This document shows positions 22,588-32,100 of a stretch of 32,220 nucleotides of DNA, piece after piece. Source of the stretch: Johnsonella ignava ATCC 51276 (lineage in GTDB: Bacteria; Bacillota; Clostridia; Lachnospirales; Lachnospiraceae); the NCBI RefSeq assembly GCF_000235445.1, contig NZ_JH378838.1, forward strand, positions 39,602 to 71,821. The letters are read 5' to 3'. Each line of letters opens with the position of its first letter. Position 1 is the stretch's first letter. The position numbers were made by a program, and so were the translations under genes. Under the pieces are notes generated by a model. That model did not search any database. It worked only from the letters and a program-made list of their open reading frames with translations, and was not told where the DNA came from.

Positions 22588-23700
22588 ATGAAATTAAATT
22601 TTGAGAGGGAAAAACTTTTAAATGCATTATCAGTTGTATCAAAAGCTATCCCCGGAAGAACTACAAATGATATTCTTGAATGTGCATTATTTAACATTAC
22701 TGATGAGGGTATAATTATAAGTGCAAATAATAATGAGCTTGGCATAGAAACTAAAATTGACGGTATTTCACATGGTTTTGGAAAAGCCGCAATTGACCTT
22801 AAGCTTATGCTTGATATTGTAAGAAAACTTGACTTTCCTGACGGCAGGATAAATATTAAAATAGATGATGAAAACTTTATAACCACAATATCTTCAGGGA
22901 AATCGGTATTTAAAATACAGGCAAGAAATGGAGAGGAGTTTAATTATCTGCCTGATATCAACATAAATAACAGCGTTTCCATATCGCAGTTTGCATTAAA
23001 AGAAGTGATAAAACAAACAGTCTTTGCCGCAAATGTTAATGATACAAACAAAATGACCGGAGGTGAGCTTATTGAGCTTGATGAAAATATGCTTAAATTT
23101 GTGGCACTTGACGGTTACAGAGTATCTATTAGGCATATAATGCTTAATGAGGGATTTAAAAATGATAAATGTGTAATTCCTGCAAAAAATCTTATAGAGA
23201 TAGGCAGGATTATAGAAGGCGACTCAGAAAAGAAAATAACGATATATTTTTCAGATAATCATGTAATGTTTAAATATGATACTACTTCAGTAATATCAAG
23301 GATTATGACAGGTGAATATTTTGACTTAAAATATATGCTTAGCTCTGATTATGAAACCAAGGTAAGGCTTTCAAGACTTTCTTTGTTAAATTCAATAGAC
23401 AGAGCACTTGTATTTATAAGAGAAAATAATAATAAGCCGCTTATTTTTGAAATAAGTGATGAAACGCTTAAACTTAGGATGGAATCTATATATGGAAGTA
23501 TGAATGATGAAATAGAATGTGATAAGTCCGGAAATAATATTATGATAGCATTTAATCCCAAGTATTTTATAGATGCTCTAAAAGCTGTGGATGATGAGTT
23601 TGTCGATATATATATGACAAACTCAAGATCTCCATGTTTTATAAGGGATGCAAACGGAATGTATATTTACCTTATACTTCCGGTAAATTTTGTAGCATAA
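22588..23700 (+). CDS. dnaN: DNA polymerase III beta subunit (sliding clamp)
   Basis: A 370-residue protein with the three repeated clamp domains of about 120 residues each. The N-terminus MKLNFEREKLLNALSVVSKA and a C-terminus ending in the PVNFVA clamp strand (family: LPMR or similar) are typical. It encircles DNA and holds polymerase III and many repair proteins. It is second in the dnaA-dnaN-rlbA-recF-gyrB order common to Firmicutes. Confidence 0.97.
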   Translation: MKLNFEREKLLNALSVVSKAIPGRTTNDILECALFNITDEGIIISANNNELGIETKIDGISHGFGKAAIDLKLMLDIVRKLDFPDGRINIKIDDENFITTISSGKSVFKIQARNGEEFNYLPDININNSVSISQFALKEVIKQTVFAANVNDTNKMTGGELIELDENMLKFVALDGYRVSIRHIMLNEGFKNDKCVIPAKNLIEIGRIIEGDSEKKITIYFSDNHVMFKYDTTSVISRIMTGEYFDLKYMLSSDYETKVRLSRLSLLNSIDRALVFIRENNNKPLIFEISDETLKLRMESIYGSMNDEIECDKSGNNIMIAFNPKYFIDALKAVDDEFVDIYMTNSRSPCFIRDANGMYIYLILPVNFVA

Positions 23701-23741
23701 TATAGGAAAAATATGATTTAATTATCATAAGAGGTTTTTAA

Positions 23742-23954
23742 ATGAATGAGATAAAGATAAAAGATGATTTTATAAAGCTTGAACAAGCAATGAAACTTTC
23801 AGGGGCATGCTCAAGCGGTTCAGAAGCAAAATATGCAATACAGGGCGGACAGGTCAGGTTAAACGGAGAGATTGAACTGCGCAGAGGTAAAAAATTAAGA
23901 GACGGAGATGTCTTTAATTTTGAGGGTTATGATTATAAAATCATTGGAGCTTAA
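23742..23954 (+). CDS. rlbA: S4 domain protein YaaA/RlbA
   Basis: A 70-residue S4-like RNA-binding protein (IKLEQAMKLSGACSSGSEAK, then GGQVRLNGEIELRRGKKLRDGD). The B. subtilis counterpart YaaA sits in the same place between dnaN and recF and has been linked to ribosome assembly. A GAGG motif precedes the ATG, and the 3' end overlaps the recF start. Confidence 0.9.
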   Translation: MNEIKIKDDFIKLEQAMKLSGACSSGSEAKYAIQGGQVRLNGEIELRRGKKLRDGDVFNFEGYDYKIIGA

Positions 23955-25041
23955 AAATTACAGAAATTATAAATACCTTGAGCTTGGTTTTGATAAAAAT
24001 ATCAATATTTTATACGGGGATAATGCACAGGGAAAAACAAATATACTCGAAGCCGTATATATGGCTGCCTCTGCCAGATCGCACCGTGCAAGCAAAGACA
24101 GGGATATTATAAAATTCGGTGAAGATGAGGCACATATAAAACTGTTTTTTCAAAAAAAGGGAAGTCCTTTTAAGATAGATATGCATATTAAAAAAAATAA
24201 GGCAAAAGGAATAGCGGTTAATTTGGTTCCAATAAAAAGAGCCAGTGAACTTTTTGGAATGGTAAAAATAGTATTTTTTTCACCTGAAGATTTAAATCTT
24301 ATAAAAAAAGGACCTTCTGAAAGGCGCAGATTTATCGATTTTGAGCTTTGTCAGCTTGATAAATTGTATATAAAAGCACTTATAAGCTACAATAAAGCAC
24401 TTATACAGAGAAATAAGCTGCTTAAGGATTACAGTAAAAAAAGTGAATTTTATGATATGCTTGATGTATGGGATATTCAGCTTGTAAACTTTGGAAGTAT
24501 TATAATTAATCTGAGAGAAAAATTTTTATCCGATTTAAATTGTATAATGCCGGATATACATTACAGACTTACCGGGAAGAAGGAAGTTATAAGTCTTCAT
24601 TATGATAAAAATACTTCTGTAGATAATTTTGAAAATATGTTAAAAAAAAGCAGGGAAACTGATGTAAGACTTAAAATGACAAATGTAGGTCCTCACAGGG
24701 ATGATATAAGTTTTTTAATAGATAGCAAGTCTGAAAACGGGAGTCTTATTGATTTAAAAATTTACGGCTCTCAGGGACAGCAAAGAACAGCGGCACTTTC
24801 GCTTAAACTTGCTGAAATATCTCTTGTAAATAAATTAAGCGGAGATTATCCTATACTCCTGCTTGATGATGTTCTTTCAGAGCTTGATATAAATCGTCAA
24901 AGGCAGCTTATGTCATATATAGATAATATACAGACTATAATAACATGTACAGGCTTGGAAGATATTATAAAACAGAGTTTTGATATAAACAGAGTTATAA
25001 ATATAAAAGACGGCAATGCGTATGCAGAGAATATAAAATAA
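23929..25041 (+). CDS. recF: DNA replication and repair protein RecF
   Basis: About 370 residues; an SMC-like ABC ATPase that helps load RecA at single-strand gaps. Walker A is GDNAQGKT (30-37), the signature region SQGQQRTAALSLKLAE is followed by Walker B ILLLDDVLSELD. The start is placed at the ATG at 23929, which gives the family N-terminus MIIKSLELKNYRNY and a 26-base overlap with rlbA. The ATG at 23908 is in frame but adds an atypical leader. Neither start has a well-spaced ribosome binding site, suggesting coupling to rlbA. Confidence 0.95.
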   Translation: MIIKSLELKNYRNYKYLELGFDKNINILYGDNAQGKTNILEAVYMAASARSHRASKDRDIIKFGEDEAHIKLFFQKKGSPFKIDMHIKKNKAKGIAVNLVPIKRASELFGMVKIVFFSPEDLNLIKKGPSERRRFIDFELCQLDKLYIKALISYNKALIQRNKLLKDYSKKSEFYDMLDVWDIQLVNFGSIIINLREKFLSDLNCIMPDIHYRLTGKKEVISLHYDKNTSVDNFENMLKKSRETDVRLKMTNVGPHRDDISFLIDSKSENGSLIDLKIYGSQGQQRTAALSLKLAEISLVNKLSGDYPILLLDDVLSELDINRQRQLMSYIDNIQTIITCTGLEDIIKQSFDINRVINIKDGNAYAENIK

Positions 25042-25052
25042 AAGGAGATATG

Positions 25053-26972
25053 ATGACAGAAAGAGATTATAATGCCTCGAATATAGATATATTGGACGGG
25101 CTTGAGGCTGTAAGATTAAGACCGGGCATGTATATATCAACGACTTCAATTAACGGACTTCATCATCTTGTTTATGAGATAGTGGATAATTCAGTTGATG
25201 AGGCGATAGCAGGTTACTGTAATCTGATAGATATTACAATAAATAAGGATAATTCAATTACTGTAAGGGATAATGGCAGGGGAATACCTGTGGATATACA
25301 AAAAAAGGCTAATAAATCAGCTCTTGAGGTTGTATTTACAGTGCTGCATGCGGGAGGAAAGTTCGGAGGCGGAGGATATAAGGTTTCAGGGGGCCTCCAT
25401 GGTGTAGGTGCTTCAGTTGTAAATGCGTTATCTGAATGGCTTACAGTAAAAGTTTATAGAGATAATAAAATTTATCAGATGGGATTTAGTAGAGGTAATG
25501 TTACGCAAGGTTTGACTGTAATAGGTGATTGCAGTGAAGATGAAAGCGGAACTGAGGTTACATTTTTTCCTGACGGAAATGTTTTTGAAGAAACTGTATT
25601 TGACTATGATACATTAAAAAACAGGTTTAGAGAGACGGCATTTCTGACAAGGAATTTAAAGATTAATATAAAGGATGAGAGATACGAGGAAAAAAGGGAA
25701 AATTCTTTTCACTATGAGGGTGGATTAAATGAATTTGTTGCATTTTTAAATAAAGAGAAAAATCCTTTTTATGATAAGGTTATCTATTGTGAGGGTATAA
25801 GAGAAAATGTAAATGTTGAAGTTGCTATGCAGCATAATGATTCATATAGTGAAAATATATATTCATTTGTAAATAATATAAATACTCCTGCAGGAGGAAC
25901 TCATCTTACAGGCTTTAAAAATGCAATTACGAAAACTTTTAACGATTATATAAGAAAAAATAAACTTATAAAGGAAAGTGAAGAAAATCTAAGCGGAGAA
26001 GATATAAGAGAGGGGCTTACCGCAGTTATATCAATCAAAATAGAAAATCCTCAATTTGACAGTCAGACAAAGCAGAAACTTGGAAATTCGGAGGCAAGCC
26101 TTGCTGTAAGCAGTATTATAAATGAGCAGCTTACATATTTTATAGAGCAGAATCCTCAGATTGCAAAAAAAATATGTGAAAAGGCGATAGGTGCTATGCA
26201 TGCAAGACTTGCTGCAAGAAAGGCAAGAGATATTACAAGAAGAAAGTCTGCACTTGAGGGGCTTTCTCTCCCCGGCAAACTTGCGGACTGTTCAAGTAAA
26301 AATGCAAGTGAGTGTGAGATTTTTATAGTGGAGGGTGATTCTGCGGGAGGTTCTGCAAAAAATGCCAGAAAAAGAGATACACAGGCTATACTTCCCTTAA
26401 GAGGAAAGATACTTAATGTTGAAAAAGCAAGACTTGATAAGATATATGCAAACAGTGAAATAAGATCTATGATTACCGCATTCGGAACTGGTATACAGGA
26501 TGATTTTGATATTGAGAAACTAAGATATCATAAGATTATAATTATGACTGATGCCGATGTTGACGGTGCACATATAGACACACTTATGCTTACATTTATA
26601 TACAGATTTATGCCTGAGCTTATAAGGCAGGGTCATGTATATCTTGCAAGACCGCCTCTTTATAAGCTTGAGAAAAATAAGAGAGTGTGGTATGCATATA
26701 ATGATGATGAGCTTGCAGATATATTAAATCAGGTCGGAAGAGATGCAGGCAATAAGATTCAAAGATATAAAGGACTTGGTGAGATGGATGAGGAGCAGCT
26801 TTGGGAAACTACTATGGATCCTGAAAGAAGGGTTTTACTTAAAGTTGTTGCCGATGATGAGATAAGAAGTGAAATTGATCTTACCTTTACTACGCTTATG
26901 GGCGATAAGGTTGAACCGAGAAGGGAGTTTATAGAAAAGAATGCCAAATTTGCAAAAAATTTAGATATATAA
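25053..26972 (+). CDS. gyrB: DNA gyrase subunit B
   Basis: About 639 residues. The GHKL ATPase domain shows DNGRGIP and GGLHGVGASVVNALS. The TOPRIM domain has EGDSAGGSAKNARKR (from about 428) and DADVDGAHI (about 501). It pairs with GyrA to introduce negative supercoils. Two adjacent ATG codons are possible; the second (25053) is better spaced from AAGGAG. It lies 11 bases after recF. Confidence 0.98.
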   Translation: MTERDYNASNIDILDGLEAVRLRPGMYISTTSINGLHHLVYEIVDNSVDEAIAGYCNLIDITINKDNSITVRDNGRGIPVDIQKKANKSALEVVFTVLHAGGKFGGGGYKVSGGLHGVGASVVNALSEWLTVKVYRDNKIYQMGFSRGNVTQGLTVIGDCSEDESGTEVTFFPDGNVFEETVFDYDTLKNRFRETAFLTRNLKINIKDERYEEKRENSFHYEGGLNEFVAFLNKEKNPFYDKVIYCEGIRENVNVEVAMQHNDSYSENIYSFVNNINTPAGGTHLTGFKNAITKTFNDYIRKNKLIKESEENLSGEDIREGLTAVISIKIENPQFDSQTKQKLGNSEASLAVSSIINEQLTYFIEQNPQIAKKICEKAIGAMHARLAARKARDITRRKSALEGLSLPGKLADCSSKNASECEIFIVEGDSAGGSAKNARKRDTQAILPLRGKILNVEKARLDKIYANSEIRSMITAFGTGIQDDFDIEKLRYHKIIIMTDADVDGAHIDTLMLTFIYRFMPELIRQGHVYLARPPLYKLEKNKRVWYAYNDDELADILNQVGRDAGNKIQRYKGLGEMDEEQLWETTMDPERRVLLKVVADDEIRSEIDLTFTTLMGDKVEPRREFIEKNAKFAKNLDI

Positions 26973-27303
26973 TTATTTTTAAATTTAATCTAATAGAATA
27001 CTGATTTAATAACCGTTTTCAGGCTATATATGTATGTGCAAAAAATCATATATGAATGATTAAAAGGATCTGCGATTTTAGTGTAGAAAACACTTAATAA
27101 GTTTTTATATAAAGATGTTGGTGCCAAAAGATAATAAATTCTCTTACAAGCAAGCTTGCATCGAATTTTTATACTTTTGAAACTTATATCCTATAAATAA
27201 AAACAGGAAAAAATATTAAAAAAGGATAAGATACAGACACACTTTTCCTGTTTTAAGTTTTAAAATATGTCTGTGCCTTTATTAAGGCTTTTGGTATTAT
27301 TAT
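26973..27303. other. gyrB-gyrA spacer rich in inverted repeats
   Basis: About 330 bases with no gene. AAAACAGGAAAA (27200-27211) is perfectly complementary to TTTTCCTGTTTT (27243-27254). ACAGACA (27232-27238) can pair with TGTCTGT just past the second arm, and GCCTT TATT AAGGC followed by TTTT lies close to gyrA. The structures overlap and could be alternative. The gyrA ATG has no ribosome binding site nearby. Confidence 0.55.
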
Positions 27304-29793
27304 ATGGAACCTAATGTTTTCGACAAGTTTGACGAGATTGACTTAAAGAAAACCATGGAAAATTCTTATATAGATTATGCTATGAGTGTAATAGCTTCAA
27401 GGGCGCTTCCTGATGTAAGAGATGGTTTAAAGCCGGTACAAAGGAGAGTTCTTTTTTCAATGATAGAGCTTAATAATACTCCTGATAAGCCACATAGAAA
27501 ATGTGCACGTATAGTCGGTGATACTATGGGTAAATATCATCCGCACGGAGATTCATCAATATACGGTGCACTTGTAAATATGGCACAAAGTTGGTCCATG
27601 AGATATCCGCTTGTTGACGGACATGGAAATTTCGGCTCTGTGGATGGCGACGGTGCCGCGGCTATGAGGTACACTGAAGCAAGATTAAGTAAGATAGCTA
27701 TGGAGATGCTTTCTGATATAGGGAAGGATACGGTCAATTTTACACCTAATTTTGATGAAACGGAAAAAGAACCTTCTGTACTGCCTTCAAGATTTCCAAA
27801 CCTGCTTGTAAACGGAACTACCGGTATTGCAGTAGGTATGACCACAAATATTCCGCCGCATAATTTAAGAGAAGTTATATCGGCTGTTGACAGGATTATT
27901 GATAACAGGATAGCAGATAAGGAAACTGTTCTGGATGATATATTAAAGATAGTAAAAGGACCTGATTTTCCCACAGGTGCCATGATACTTGGCAGCCGTG
28001 GTATAAAGGAGGCTTATAAAACAGGCAGAGGTAAGGTAAAGGTCAGAGGAATAAGCTCAATAGAGCAAATGCCGAATGGAAAAAGCCGTATAATTATAAG
28101 TGAGTTGCCATATCTTGTAAACAAGGCAAGGCTTATAGAAAAGATAGCCGAGCTTGTAAAGGATAAAAAGATTGATGGTATAACCGACTTAAGGGATGAA
28201 TCAAACCGTGAGGGTATGAGGATAGTTATAGAACTTAGGAAGGATGTAAATTCAAATGTAATATTAAACAGGCTTTATAAACATACGCAGCTTCAGGATA
28301 CATTCGGTATAATAATGCTTGCACTTGTTGATAACCAGCCTAAGATACTGAATCTTCAGCAAATGCTTGAACTTTATATTAAACATCAGGAAGATGTTAT
28401 AAGCAGAAGGACGGCGTATGATTTAAAGAAAGCTGAAGAAAGGGCACATATACTTGAAGGGCTTTTAAAGGCTCTTGATCATATAGATGAAATTATAAAG
28501 ATTATAAGATCAAGTCAAAATATAGCCGAAGCAAAGGAAAAGCTTATAGAAAGATTTGAATTTTCACAGATTCAGGCACAAGCTATATGTGAGATGAGAT
28601 TAAGATCTCTTACAGGTCTTGAAAGAAACAGACTTGAAAATGAATATGATGAGCTTAAGATTAAAATAAAGCTTTATAAAGAAATACTGTCTGACAATAA
28701 AAAACTTCTCGGCGTTATAAAAGAAGAAATAAATATAATAGCCGGAAATTTCGGTGATGACAGAAAAACAGTGTTCGGTCAGGATGATGAATTCAGTGAT
28801 GAAGATCTTATACCTGTTGAAGATACAGTTATTGCAATGACAAAGCTCGGATATATAAAAAGGATGAGCCCTGATAATTTTAAATCACAGAATCGTGGTG
28901 GAAAAGGTATCAAGGCGATGCAGACAATAGAAGAAGATTTTATAGAAGATATAATAATGACAAATACGCATAAGGATATAAACTTCTTTACAAATCTTGG
29001 AAAGGTTTATAGATTAAAGGCTTACAGGATACCTGAGGCAGGAAGGACTGCAAGAGGAAATTCAATAGTCAATCTGCTTAAGCTTGATCCCGGTGAGAGT
29101 GTAACTGCGATAATTCCGAATGAAGAGAATGATAGATTTAAATACTTTATAATGGCTACCAGAAAGGGAATGGTTAAAAAGACTCATATATCGGAATATG
29201 AAAATGTAAGGGCTAACGGTCTTACTGCAATAGCACTTAATGAAGATGATGAGCTTATAGAGGTAAAGGCTGCAAATGGTGATGATCATGTAGTTCTTGT
29301 TACAAAAAATGCAAAATGTATTGTATTTCATGAAACGGAAATAAGAATTACAGGAAGAAAAACACTTGGAGTGAGAGGAATAAGACTTTCAGGTGATGAT
29401 GTAGTTATAGGTATGCAGATGAAAACGCAGGGTGAAACTCTGCTTGTAGTGTCAGAATACGGTATGGGAAAAAGGACAAGTCTTGGTGAATTTAGAGGTA
29501 CACATAGAGGAAATAAAGGATTGGCATGTTATAAGCTTACTGAAAAAAGCGGATGTCTTGTAGGTGCAAAGCTTGTAGATGATGACAGAGAGATATTTAT
29601 AATCACAAATGAAGGTATACTTATAAGGATAGAGGTAAGCAAGATTTCAAATATAGGAAGAGTAACTTCAGGTGTAAAGCTTATGAATATTGACAGAGAA
29701 TCCGGTATAAAGGTTGCGGGTATTGCCAAAGTAAGGGAAACTAACAGAGATGATGAAGACGAAGAAACAGGAGCTGCACAAAATAAGGAGTAA
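27304..29793 (+). CDS. gyrA: DNA gyrase subunit A
   Basis: An 829-residue type II topoisomerase subunit. The catalytic tyrosine is Tyr123 in AAMRYTEARL, the quinolone-resistance region is YHPHGDSSIYGALVNMAQ (78-95), and the GyrA box QNRGGKG (529-535) starts the DNA-wrapping C-terminal domain with its six-bladed pinwheel. The acidic tail is typical. Position 88 is Gly, where E. coli has Asp87. No good ribosome binding site is seen before the ATG. It is separated from gyrB by a structured spacer. Confidence 0.98.
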   Translation: MEPNVFDKFDEIDLKKTMENSYIDYAMSVIASRALPDVRDGLKPVQRRVLFSMIELNNTPDKPHRKCARIVGDTMGKYHPHGDSSIYGALVNMAQSWSMRYPLVDGHGNFGSVDGDGAAAMRYTEARLSKIAMEMLSDIGKDTVNFTPNFDETEKEPSVLPSRFPNLLVNGTTGIAVGMTTNIPPHNLREVISAVDRIIDNRIADKETVLDDILKIVKGPDFPTGAMILGSRGIKEAYKTGRGKVKVRGISSIEQMPNGKSRIIISELPYLVNKARLIEKIAELVKDKKIDGITDLRDESNREGMRIVIELRKDVNSNVILNRLYKHTQLQDTFGIIMLALVDNQPKILNLQQMLELYIKHQEDVISRRTAYDLKKAEERAHILEGLLKALDHIDEIIKIIRSSQNIAEAKEKLIERFEFSQIQAQAICEMRLRSLTGLERNRLENEYDELKIKIKLYKEILSDNKKLLGVIKEEINIIAGNFGDDRKTVFGQDDEFSDEDLIPVEDTVIAMTKLGYIKRMSPDNFKSQNRGGKGIKAMQTIEEDFIEDIIMTNTHKDINFFTNLGKVYRLKAYRIPEAGRTARGNSIVNLLKLDPGESVTAIIPNEENDRFKYFIMATRKGMVKKTHISEYENVRANGLTAIALNEDDELIEVKAANGDDHVVLVTKNAKCIVFHETEIRITGRKTLGVRGIRLSGDDVVIGMQMKTQGETLLVVSEYGMGKRTSLGEFRGTHRGNKGLACYKLTEKSGCLVGAKLVDDDREIFIITNEGILIRIEVSKISNIGRVTSGVKLMNIDRESGIKVAGIAKVRETNRDDEDEETGAAQNKE

Positions 29794-29848
29794 TTAAATA
29801 TAGGCATTAAAAAATATTATTTTAGGCATATAAAGGAGAATTAAAAAT

Positions 29849-31390
29849 ATGCAGGCAATTTTTAAGGCTATAAATGATTTATTCAGTTTTATAATACCTT
29901 TGTCAGATTTTTTATGGGATTTTCCTACCAATTTTGAATGGTATAGAAATATTCCTATACTCGGAAATTTTTCATTTGCTATAATATTGCTGGTTGGTTC
30001 GGGTATTATATTCAGCTTCAGACTCGGTTTTGTACAGGTTACTTACTTTAAAAAAGGAATTAATGTAATGACCGAGAAAAGAACCATAAAAACAGGTATT
30101 TCTCCACTGGCATCATTTTTTCTAAGCACTGCAATGCGAGTGGGTCCAGGAAATATAATAGGTGTTACCGGAGCCATAGCCACAGGAGGTCCGGGTGCGA
30201 TATTTTGGATGTGGATATCCGCTTTTTTCGGAATGGCTACCGCCTATATGGAAGGTACTTTATCACAGATATTTAAAGAAGAAAAAGGTAATGAGTTTAT
30301 AGGAGGACTGCCTTTTTACGGAAGAATGCTTTTAGGAAATAAAGTGGGAGTAGGAATTTTCCTTTCACTTTTATATATTTTTTATGCTCTATGCTGTCTT
30401 CCGGCACAAGGATTTAATGTAGTGTCATCAATAGGGCGTATGGCTGAAATAGCAGCCTCAAGAACTATAGAATCCAACTCGACATTTTATTATATTACAG
30501 GTGTGCTGGTAGTTATAATTACCGCAATTATAGTTTTTGGAGGAATAAAAAAGGTTTCAAGGATAACTGACAGAATGGTGCCGGTTATGGCAGTGCTTTA
30601 TGTTGTAGTGGTACTTATATTAATAATTATTAATATAGCTCAGGTTCCGTATTTTATTAAATCTGTATTTTCAGGTGCATTTAAACCGGAGGCATTTTTT
30701 GGAGGAGTTTTCGGTACGGTGCTTGCACAAGGTGTAAAAAGAGGGCTTATGTCAAATGAAGCCGGACAGGGTACTATAACTATGTCAGCGGCAACTGCTG
30801 AGACAAAACATCCCTGTGAGCAGGGAATTATATCATCAATAGGCGTATTTCTTGATACCATAGTTATATGTACGCTTACAGGTTTTGTAGTAATAATGGC
30901 ACATTGCTGGAGTACGGATCAAAAAGAGGCATGGGCTGCCCTTGATAAACTGCCTAAGTTTACTGAATCAGTAGCAAGACTTACTCCGGGAACCGCTTTT
31001 AATGCAATTATGACATTTCTTGTAACGCTTTGCTTTTGTCTTTTTGCATTTACCTGTCTTTTAGGAATGATAAGCTTTTCAGAAATAGCTGCAAACAGGA
31101 TAAGTAAAAATGCTGCTCTTATCAATACGGTAAGGATTGTATCTTTGCTTGTAGCAGGATTCGGTATATTATGCAATATAGCCGGACTTGAACTTGGTAA
31201 TCTATGGGCATTTTCAGACTTAGGGAATATACTTATAGTTTATTTTAACGTTCCTATAATATATATAGGAGCTAAATGTGTTATATCTGCGGATAGACAT
31301 TATAAGAAAAATGACGGTACGCCTTTTACTTCAAAAATTATAGGAAGAAATGACTGTAAGTATTGGGATACAAGAGCGTTAAATAGTTAG
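29849..31390 (+). CDS. Alanine/glycine:cation symporter (AGCS family)
   Basis: A 513-residue membrane protein with about ten or eleven hydrophobic segments. The AGCS signature is seen at 94-122 (STAMRVGPGNIIGV, then GAIATGGPGAIFWMW), with NEAGQGTITMSAATAETKHP in the second half. It imports a small neutral amino acid with Na+ or H+. AAAGGAG precedes the ATG at a good distance. The gene is monocistronic or read through from gyrA and ends in a strong terminator. Confidence 0.92.
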   Translation: MQAIFKAINDLFSFIIPLSDFLWDFPTNFEWYRNIPILGNFSFAIILLVGSGIIFSFRLGFVQVTYFKKGINVMTEKRTIKTGISPLASFFLSTAMRVGPGNIIGVTGAIATGGPGAIFWMWISAFFGMATAYMEGTLSQIFKEEKGNEFIGGLPFYGRMLLGNKVGVGIFLSLLYIFYALCCLPAQGFNVVSSIGRMAEIAASRTIESNSTFYYITGVLVVIITAIIVFGGIKKVSRITDRMVPVMAVLYVVVVLILIIINIAQVPYFIKSVFSGAFKPEAFFGGVFGTVLAQGVKRGLMSNEAGQGTITMSAATAETKHPCEQGIISSIGVFLDTIVICTLTGFVVIMAHCWSTDQKEAWAALDKLPKFTESVARLTPGTAFNAIMTFLVTLCFCLFAFTCLLGMISFSEIAANRISKNAALINTVRIVSLLVAGFGILCNIAGLELGNLWAFSDLGNILIVYFNVPIIYIGAKCVISADRHYKKNDGTPFTSKIIGRNDCKYWDTRALNS

Positions 31391-31408
31391 TTTTTAATTT
31401 TAAATATT

Positions 31409-31448
31409 CTCTAAGGAAGTGCCGACTTTAATCGGTATTTCCTTAGAG
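31409..31448 (+). terminator. Terminator after the AGCS symporter gene
   Basis: CTCTAAGGAA (31409-31418) pairs perfectly with TTCCTTAGAG (31439-31448); an inner TGCCGA/TCGGTA segment extends the stem. The T-run is weak, so it may instead be a processing or insulating hairpin. Confidence 0.7.
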
Positions 31449-31493
31449 AGCCCTTTATTATTGAAAAAATATGAAAAATAAGCAAAAACAAGA

Positions 31494-31523
31494 TTGACAA
31501 AACCTTATAGAGTCTTATATAAT
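31494..31523 (+). promoter_or_regulatory. Promoter of tRNA-Ser
   Basis: TTGACA (31494-31499) and TATAAT (31518-31523) are 18 bases apart, 27 bases upstream of the tRNA. Confidence 0.8.
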
Positions 31524-31549
31524 AGCTATTGCCTTAAAAAGGGCAGTTT

Positions 31550-31639
31550 GGAGAAATACTCAAGTATGGCTGAAGAGGCGCCCCTGCTAAGGGTGTAGAT
31601 CGGGCAACCGGTGCGAGGGTTCAAATCCCTCTTTCTCCG
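31550..31639 (+). tRNA. tRNA-Ser(GCU)
   Basis: A 90-nt class II tRNA. Acceptor GGAGAAA (31550-31556) pairs with TTTCTCC (31632-31638), discriminator G at 31639. The anticodon loop CTGCTAA has anticodon GCT (31586-31588). The long variable arm (about 31596-31614, with CGGGCAACCGG) and the T arm GAGGG TTCAAAT CCCTC are normal. CCA is not encoded and must be added. Confidence 0.96.
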
Positions 31640-32100
31640 TTTAAAGTATAAATTACAATAATTAAATTATTGTATATAATCTTGTCTTATAAAGACCGGG
31701 TATTTTATAGCGGGTTTTTTTAAATTATTATTTAATATTACATATTGTGTTGATTATTTTTAAATAAAATTTAAAAAACTCTCATATAACGGTTGACAGA
31801 TTTAAACTGAATATGATATACTTTAAAAGTTGCTCCAAAGAGCAGAGAACCTTGAAAACCAAAGATTAAACAGTACACACAACCCTGAAATTTCTTAAAA
31901 ACAATAAGAAATGCAGCATGTATAAATTTATTTATATATATATTGTATATATATGTATACTTATGTATATTATTTATAAACTGAAATTTAAGTTTATAAA
32001 TGCTGCACCTTGCCGCAAAGAAGCGGCAGGTTTCAAGGAACGAAAACCTAAAAAACCAAGTAAAAAAGGAAACAAATGCCGGCAGGCATAATGAGAGAAT
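31640..32100 (+). promoter_or_regulatory. rRNA operon promoter and leader
   Basis: TTGACA (31793-31798) and TATACT (31817-31822) form the rrn promoter. The leader then has a TGCTC/GAGCA hairpin (31831-31844), a long stem with TGCAGCAT (31912-31919) and ATGCTGCA (32000-32007), and TGCCGC/GCGGCA (32011-32028). These are likely antitermination and processing structures. Between the tRNA and the promoter a GGG-rich stretch ending in seven T (about 31695-31721) may terminate the tRNA, but its stem is poor. Confidence 0.75.
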
